From contig CABUPZ010000082.1 of assembly GCA_902493585.1 (NCBI GenBank), positions 1 to 10,481 on the forward strand: 10,481 bases of DNA, read 5' to 3'. This document shows, piece by piece, positions 6,710 to 10,481 of the stretch (its first letter is position 1; the number at the start of each line of letters is the position of its first letter). The translations under genes were made by a program, and so were the position numbers. This DNA is from an uncultured Fusicatenibacter sp. GTDB lineage: Bacteria > Bacillota > Clostridia > Lachnospirales > Lachnospiraceae. The notes under the pieces were generated by a model. The model did not search any database and was not told where the DNA came from. It was given only the letters and a program-made list of their open reading frames with translations.

Positions 6710-6726
6710 AGAAAAAGGAGATTACC

Positions 6727-7761
6727 ATGAGTTTCAATTTTGAAAAAAGACTGCCGACGCCAACAGAAATCCGCGAGCAGTACCCGCTCAGCGCCCACGC
6801 GGCAGCTGTCAAAGCAGAGCGGGATAAAGAAATTGCCAGAGTATTCACCGGGGAATCGGATAAATTCCTTGTGATCGTAGGTCCCTGTTCTGCGGATAAC
6901 GAAGATGCCGTCTGCGAATATGTCAGCCGTCTGACAAAAGTTGCCGACAAAGTTTCTGACAAACTGATCATTATCCCGCGTGTTTATACCAATAAACCGC
7001 GTACCACCGGAGAAGGCTATAAAGGAATCGTCCATCAGCCGGACCCGGAGAAAAAGCCGGATCTGGTCCACGGCCTGATCGCAATGCGCAAAATGCATAT
7101 GCGTGTGATCGAGGAAAGCGGACTGACTTCCGCCGATGAAATGCTGTACCCGGACAACTGGAGCTATCTGTCTGATATCCTCTCCTATGTGGCCGTAGGA
7201 GCCCGCTCCGTGGAAAACCAGCAGCACCGCCTGACGGTCTCCGGCCTTGATATTCCGGCGGGCATGAAGAACCCCACCAGCGGTGACTTTTCCGTTATGC
7301 TCAACTCCGTCATTGCCGCCCAGGGTTCCCACACCTTTATCTACCGGAACTGGGAAGTGAAAACCTCCGGCAATCCGCTGACCCATACGATCCTGCGGGG
7401 CGCGGTCAACAAGCACGGAAACGCGATCCCGAACTACCACTATGAGGATGTTCAGCTTCTGCTGGAAAAATACAGCGAAACCAACCTGAAAAATCCGGCG
7501 GTCGTCATTGATGCCAACCATTCCAACTCCAACAAGCAGTACGAACAGCAGATCCGTATTGTGCGGGAGGTTATGCACAACCGCCAGTATTCTGAGGATA
7601 TCCACAAGCTGGTAAAAGGCGTGATGATCGAAAGCTATCTGGAACCAGGCAGCCAGAAGATCGGCTGCGGAACCCATGTATACGGCAAATCCATCACCGA
7701 TCCCTGCTTGGGATGGGAGGATACGGAAAAACTGATCTATAAGATCGCTGATCTTTGCTGA
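6727..7761 (+). CDS. aroF: 3-deoxy-7-phosphoheptulonate (DAHP) synthase, class I AroF/G/H type
   Basis: Cytosolic first enzyme of the shikimate pathway, condensing phosphoenolpyruvate with erythrose-4-phosphate to DAHP on the way to aromatic amino acids. The 344 residues match the E. coli AroF/G/H class (about 350). Metal ligands by alignment with that class are Cys54 (VGPCSADN), His265 (DANHSN), Glu302 (MIESYLEPG) and Asp325 (TDPCLGW). Substrate-binding residues include Arg85 and Lys90 in PRVYTNKPRTT, Arg160 in GARSVENQQHR and Lys181 in GMKNPTSGDF. The start MSFNFEKRLPTPTEIREQYP has AAGGAG (6715-6720) six bases upstream; the frame extends further but into the promoter. It is monocistronic and ends at a strong terminator. 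In E. coli the N-terminal arm forms the feedback-inhibitor site; which aromatic amino acid inhibits this enzyme cannot be read from sequence, so the letter F is conventional. Confidence 0.94.
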   Translation: MSFNFEKRLPTPTEIREQYPLSAHAAAVKAERDKEIARVFTGESDKFLVIVGPCSADNEDAVCEYVSRLTKVADKVSDKLIIIPRVYTNKPRTTGEGYKGIVHQPDPEKKPDLVHGLIAMRKMHMRVIEESGLTSADEMLYPDNWSYLSDILSYVAVGARSVENQQHRLTVSGLDIPAGMKNPTSGDFSVMLNSVIAAQGSHTFIYRNWEVKTSGNPLTHTILRGAVNKHGNAIPNYHYEDVQLLLEKYSETNLKNPAVVIDANHSNSNKQYEQQIRIVREVMHNRQYSEDIHKLVKGVMIESYLEPGSQKIGCGTHVYGKSITDPCLGWEDTEKLIYKIADLC

Positions 7762-7784
7762 TCATAGAAAAACCTGTTCAAGAC

Positions 7785-7847
7785 AAAAAGTCACCCGTGG
7801 AAAGATTCTTTTCTTTAACCCAAGAATCTTTCCACAGGTGACTTTTT
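7785..7847. terminator. Long bidirectional terminator between convergent genes
   Basis: Two 26-base arms (7785-7810 and 7822-7847) are inverted copies with a single mismatch (C7796 against A7836) around an 11-base loop. The left arm begins with five A and the right arm ends in a T-run that continues to 7847-7848, so the structure works as an intrinsic terminator on both strands. It ends the DAHP synthase transcript on the plus strand and, 17 bases past its stop, the NlpC/P60 gene on the minus strand. The stem is much longer than an ordinary terminator. Confidence 0.92.
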
Positions 7848-7864
7848 TCATTGCTTTTCCATCA

Positions 7865-8689
7865 TCAAAAGATACTTCCCACAGCGGTCAGGCTGTCTGC
7901 CAGATCTTCTCTGTAATCTTCCTCGCAGGGATCCAGGCTGTTGACTGTGACACAATGGCGGTCAGCCGCTGCTGTCGCATGAAGATATCTCTGGTTCCCA
8001 AGATAAACAGCAACATGCCCGGGAAAGTACAGCAGATCTCCCGGCTGCTTCCTTTCCCTTGGGATTTGCCGCATCGGATAACCCGGCGCCAGTTTCGCAT
8101 CCCGATAGATGATGATCCCGTTCAGCAGATACGTCATCTGCGCCAGCCCGGAACAGTCAATGCCAAGAGGCGTCTTTCCGCCCCACCGATACGGCGCTCC
8201 AAAATAACTGCACGCAGTTTCCACCAGCCGCTGTCTCAGTTCCGTCTCTGGAAGCTTTCGATAATTTTTTCCTGTTTCCCGTAAAACTTCCGCCGGCACT
8301 GCATGAACGCAGACAGCCGGAACATAACCGCAGGTTCCTCCGGCAAGCCGTATCGTCAGCCAGTCTTCAGACCCGTCGCATACCTCCAGCCAGGAACCTC
8401 TTGGAACACAGAGCAACGTCTCTGCCTGTACGTTGGGACGGCGTTTGATATCCGCAAACGCTGCTTTGACCATTTTCCACTCTTCTTCTCTGCCTCTGCA
8501 CTGCTCCAGAGATACCGCATCCTCTTTCAGAATCCAACCTTCGTACCCGTAAAACATCCGGATCCGGGCCCATCTGTCCCGGCACTCCAGAATCTCTGCC
8601 TCCATCCCGTACAGCCCTTCATCGATACACTCCCCATCTCCGGGCATGCGTCTCAGCGGTACAATTCCTTTTCCAATCCTGAGCTTCAT
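7865..8689 (-). CDS. NlpC/P60 cysteine peptidase with N-terminal SH3-like repeats (YkfC-like, dipeptidyl-peptidase VI type)
   Basis: A 274-residue protein with two bacterial SH3-like segments (about residues 3-60 and 75-130) followed by an NlpC/P60 domain. Catalytic residues are Cys179 in GIDCSGL, His225 in GHVAVYLG and His237 in YLHATA, and the YRWGG motif lies at 167-171. The family cleaves the gamma-D-Glu to diamino acid bond of wall peptides. No signal peptide or membrane helix is visible, so it may act in the cytosol on recycled peptides, as B. subtilis YkfC does. The start is the ATG at 8687-8689, with GGAGG at 8700-8704 ten bases away. A TTG at 8726-8728, directly after the preceding stop, would add 13 residues but has no ribosome site. 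It is the last gene of the xerD group and ends before the shared terminator. The exact substrate is inferred from the family. Confidence 0.88.
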   Translation of the reverse strand: MKLRIGKGIVPLRRMPGDGECIDEGLYGMEAEILECRDRWARIRMFYGYEGWILKEDAVSLEQCRGREEEWKMVKAAFADIKRRPNVQAETLLCVPRGSWLEVCDGSEDWLTIRLAGGTCGYVPAVCVHAVPAEVLRETGKNYRKLPETELRQRLVETACSYFGAPYRWGGKTPLGIDCSGLAQMTYLLNGIIIYRDAKLAPGYPMRQIPRERKQPGDLLYFPGHVAVYLGNQRYLHATAAADRHCVTVNSLDPCEEDYREDLADSLTAVGSIF

Positions 8690-8699
8690 ACGCGTTCCC

Positions 8700-8704
8700 C
8701 CTCC
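8700..8704 (-). promoter_or_regulatory. Ribosome binding site that sets the NlpC/P60 start
   Basis: The minus strand reads GGAGG, extended by three more G, ten bases before the ATG at 8687-8689. It favours that ATG over the upstream in-frame TTG. Confidence 0.65.
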
Positions 8705-8728
8705 GGAAGTTTGATTTTGTTCTCCCAA

Positions 8729-8926
8729 TCAGAAAAACGAAACGACCATTGCCACAAGAGAAGCCACACTGATCACAGCGCCGCCGACACGGCTCATTTT
8801 CAGATAGGTCTTCGTAGGCTCTCCGTCTTTCAGTTTAAAAAATCTTTCCGCTTTCCACATCCACAGGGGCTTCAGCGCCATCAGCAGCCCCAGCAGAAAT
8901 AAAATCGCAAATCCAACATTTCTCAT
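8729..8926 (-). CDS. Small two-helix membrane protein (DUF6199-like)
   Basis: A 65-residue protein of unknown function. It has two hydrophobic segments, about residues 4-20 (VGFAILFLLGLLMAL) and 46-64 (GGAVISVASLVAMVV), joined by a charged linker WKAERFFKLKDGEPTKTYLKMSR, split here only by its basic residues. The GEPT..YLK..R pattern in that linker recalls the DUF6199 small membrane family (EPS..YLK..R), but I could not test this. The start is the ATG at 8924-8926, with AGGAGG at 8936-8941 nine bases upstream. A GTG at 8951-8953 overlapping the xerD stop is in frame but has a poorer context. It lies 23 bases after xerD and its stop is 39 bases before the NlpC/P60 ATG, so the three are probably co-transcribed. 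Confidence 0.75.
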   Translation of the reverse strand: MRNVGFAILFLLGLLMALKPLWMWKAERFFKLKDGEPTKTYLKMSRVGGAVISVASLVAMVVSFF

Positions 8927-8935
8927 CCGTTTTTT

Positions 8936-8941
8936 CCTCCT
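8936..8941 (-). promoter_or_regulatory. Ribosome binding site that sets the small membrane protein start
   Basis: The minus strand reads AGGAGG nine bases before the ATG at 8924-8926, just inside the spacer after xerD. It argues against the GTG that overlaps the xerD stop. Confidence 0.7.
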
Positions 8942-8949
8942 GATTTCTG

Positions 8950-9864
8950 TCACTTGCGCGGATGGGATTTATTGTACACTGCCCGCATCTGATAAATCCC
9001 TGTATTCAGGTACATTTGTGTCGTGGAAATATCCGAATGTCCCAACATCTCCTGGACACTCTTGAGGTCCGCTCCATTCTGAAGCAGATGCGCCGCAAAG
9101 GAATGGCGAAGAATATGCGGCGTGAGATCTGCATTGATCCCCGCCTCTCTGCCATAAGTTTTCAGCACCTTCCAAAATCCCTGACGGCTCATCGGCTTTC
9201 CGGAACAGTTCACAAACACATATTCACTGGTTCCATCCCGCAGCAGTTTTTTCCTGCCCTGCTCCAGATACTTCTTCAACGCGTTCCGCGCAGCGCTCCC
9301 AAAGGGGATCACACGCCCTTTTTCCTGTCCTGCGCAGGTAATATAACCCATCTGGAGATTCAGGTCCTCCAGTTTCAATTGGATCAGTTCACTGACCCGG
9401 ATTCCCGTCGCATAAAGCAGTTCCAGCATCGCCTTGTCCCGAATCCCTTTCGATGTCGAGCAGTCCGGCTGGCGCATCAGGAGGTCCACCTCGTCCACAG
9501 AAAGGATCTCCGGCGCTTTCCGTTCCACCTTCGGGGGGCGGAGATTTTCCGACGGATCTTCCTCTATGTAATGCTGGCGCACCACATACTGACAGAACGT
9601 CCGGATCGCCGCCACATTTCTTGACACAGTCGCCGGGGACAGCTGTTCCCTCTCCAGATATAGCATATAGGAGTTGAGGAACGTCTCCGTCACTGCATTC
9701 AGGTCCGTCACCTGATGCTCTGCAAGATAACGTTCCATTTTTCGCAGATCACGCTCGTAGGAAATTTCCGTATTATGGGAAGTCTTTTTCACCGTATGCA
9801 GATAGATGATAAACTCCCAGATCGCGTCTTTTATCTTCCAGTTCTCTTCTTTCTCAAGTACCAT
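8950..9864 (-). CDS. xerD: Tyrosine recombinase XerD (chromosome dimer resolution)
   Basis: A 304-residue site-specific recombinase; XerD acts with XerC at dif to resolve chromosome dimers before division. The N-terminal SAM-like core-binding domain spans about residues 12-100 (YLHTVKKTSHNTEISYERDL), and the catalytic domain about 115-300. Active-site residues are Arg156 (YATGIRVSEL), Lys182 (QEKGRVIP), His250 and Arg253 (TPHILRHSFAAHLLQNG), His276 (LGHSDISTTQMY) and the nucleophile Tyr285. All six are present, so it should be active. Length fits the family (about 298). The frame is open upstream to 9984, but a promoter lies inside that part, so the start must be lower. I chose ATG 9862-9864; ATG 9898-9900 is possible, and neither has a strong ribosome site. 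spoIIM just upstream matches the B. subtilis spoIIM-xerD neighbourhood, which favours XerD over XerC or a phage integrase. Confidence 0.9.
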   Translation of the reverse strand: MVLEKEENWKIKDAIWEFIIYLHTVKKTSHNTEISYERDLRKMERYLAEHQVTDLNAVTETFLNSYMLYLEREQLSPATVSRNVAAIRTFCQYVVRQHYIEEDPSENLRPPKVERKAPEILSVDEVDLLMRQPDCSTSKGIRDKAMLELLYATGIRVSELIQLKLEDLNLQMGYITCAGQEKGRVIPFGSAARNALKKYLEQGRKKLLRDGTSEYVFVNCSGKPMSRQGFWKVLKTYGREAGINADLTPHILRHSFAAHLLQNGADLKSVQEMLGHSDISTTQMYLNTGIYQMRAVYNKSHPRK

Positions 9865-9937
9865 AGCCCAAGCAGAAGGACACGTGTCTGCCTTCCGCAT
9901 CCGTGTCCCATAACCTTTCCACCAAATTCTGTGGAAT

Positions 9938-9966
9938 ATTATAAACATATTTTTTTCAAATTGCAA
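9938..9966 (-). promoter_or_regulatory. Internal promoter of xerD
   Basis: On the minus strand TTGCAA (9961-9966) is followed after 17 bases by a perfect TATAAT (9938-9943). Transcription would start near 9931, about 67 bases before the chosen xerD ATG. It shows that xerD and the two genes after it can be expressed apart from spoIIM. Confidence 0.75.
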
Positions 9967-9977
9967 ATCTGTTTTCT

Positions 9978-10010
9978 CCCTCAAAAGCCCTGTTTTTTCG
10001 GCTTTTCGGG
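9978..10010. repeat. Imperfect inverted repeat between spoIIM and xerD
   Basis: AAAAGCC (9983-9989) and GGCTTTT (10000-10006) pair across a ten-base loop, and CCC/GGG can pair outside after a small internal loop. It could be a weak end of the spoIIM transcript, but no T-run follows the stem in either direction (the six T lie in the loop). It sits directly upstream of the xerD -35 box. Confidence 0.35.
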
Positions 10011-10072
10011 AAACTTCTGATATCTTGTGTCCACTCCCATATTATGTCTACCAGATATTGTACACTGCAAAT

Positions 10073-10093
10073 TGTTAACTTTCTGTTAACTTT
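10073..10093. repeat. Tandem 10-base direct repeat at the end of spoIIM
   Basis: TGTTAACTTT occurs at 10073-10082 and again at 10084-10093, one base apart. The second copy contains the spoIIM stop codon. It is probably a slippage duplication without function. Confidence 0.5.
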
Positions 10094-10481
10094 TAATCAG
10101 CCATTGCAAAAACAATGGATTTACATAACATTCCAGCAAAATTCCCCATAAGATGACCGTCAGAAACAGCAGGCACCACAGGCTGTACTGCACCGCCTTT
10201 TTGCCAAAAAAACGGTTCCTCTGTATCACTTGCCCGGACATATAACAAATCACCGTAAACATTCCAAAAGCCGCCGGCACATAGAGCAGATACTGTGGCA
10301 AAAGCGCCGCCGCGAACAGGATCATTCCCCGGATTCCATTCTGCAGCAGCACAATGCCAAGAAACGTCCCAAAGAAAAAGCCATATCCCAGAAGCTCCGC
10401 GATCACCAGCGGCACACCCAGTGCAGTCGCGCCAATCACCTGCAGAAACGCCATTCCTGCAAGACGCCGCGGCAGGAGATA
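10086..10481 (-). CDS. spoIIM: Stage II sporulation protein M (C-terminal 131 residues, cut by window end)
   Basis: Part of a polytopic membrane protein of the SpoIIM family. In Bacillus, SpoIIM works with SpoIID and SpoIIP in septal wall remodelling during engulfment. The frame stays open to the last base, so the N-terminus is outside; the internal ATG at 10452-10454 is not a convincing start because coding continues upstream (YLLPRRLAG before MAFLQVIG). Visible are about four hydrophobic stretches, including VIGATALGVPLVIAELLGYG followed by FFFGTFLGIVL. The LLPQYLLYVPAAF segment near residues 60-72 recalls the family PH/PE..L....A pattern. It ends WLIKS. spoIIM beside xerD is the known Bacillus gene order, which supports the call. 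SpoIIM-like proteins also occur without sporulation, but SpoVB nearby fits a spore former. Confidence 0.85.
   Translation of the reverse strand, partial: YLLPRRLAGMAFLQVIGATALGVPLVIAELLGYGFFFGTFLGIVLLQNGIRGMILFAAALLPQYLLYVPAAFGMFTVICYMSGQVIQRNRFFGKKAVQYSLWCLLFLTVILWGILLECYVNPLFLQWLIKS

Noticed and set aside
6675..6726. T-box or amino-acid attenuator for the DAHP synthase gene
   Set aside because: The leader is about 46 bases, lacks a leader peptide with aromatic codons and has no terminator hairpin.
6682..7677. Long minus-strand open frame (331 codons) opposite the DAHP synthase gene
   Set aside because: The plus strand encodes an intact enzyme with all active residues; the antisense frame has no start signal.
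8950..9864. Phage integrase or mobile element mark
   Set aside because: The recombinase has XerD length and sits next to spoIIM as in Bacillus; no attachment repeats, tRNA target or phage genes are nearby.

Overview
The window looks like a chromosomal housekeeping segment of an endospore-forming, anaerobic Gram-positive bacterium. A Lachnospiraceae-like member of the Clostridia is my best guess. This rests on near-consensus AGGAGG ribosome binding sites, sigma-A type promoters, SpoIIM and SpoVB homologues, a clostridial-type iscR-iscS-iscU-mnmA order, and balanced base composition in the genes with AT-rich spacers. I see no plasmid, phage, transposon, CRISPR, rRNA or tRNA signal.

Layout. (1) Positions 1-622, minus: N-terminal two thirds of glyceraldehyde-3-phosphate dehydrogenase, cut by the window start, with a promoter behind it. 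(2) Positions 844-4927, minus: a tight five-gene operon read in the order iscR, iscS, iscU, mnmA, PHP-family phosphatase. It is driven by a strong promoter that carries an IscR-like operator. (3) Positions 5085-6608, plus: a divergent SpoVB-type lipid-linked oligosaccharide flippase that probably starts at TTG. (4) Positions 6727-7761, plus: DAHP synthase (first step of the shikimate pathway) with its own promoter and a leader hairpin. (5) Positions 7785-7847: a very long, nearly perfect bidirectional terminator between convergent genes. (6) Positions 7865-10481, minus, read from high to low coordinate: the C-terminal part of spoIIM (cut by the window end), a XerD-type tyrosine recombinase with an internal promoter, a 65-residue two-helix membrane protein, and an NlpC/P60 peptidase with SH3-like repeats.

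How the genes work together. IscS mobilises sulfur from cysteine. IscU is the Fe-S scaffold, IscR the Fe-S sensing repressor, and MnmA uses IscS-derived sulfur to thiolate wobble uridine of tRNA. The operon therefore couples Fe-S assembly and tRNA thiolation under feedback control. The flippase, SpoIIM, XerD and the NlpC/P60 enzyme form a loose envelope, sporulation and chromosome-maintenance neighbourhood.

I do not see an undescribed system. The points most worth a second look are the IscR-type operator, the MnmA cysteine arrangement (a Cys where E. coli has an Asp cluster ligand), the retained LPPVK motif in IscU, the PHP phosphatase at the end of a sulfur operon, and the small membrane protein between xerD and the peptidase.
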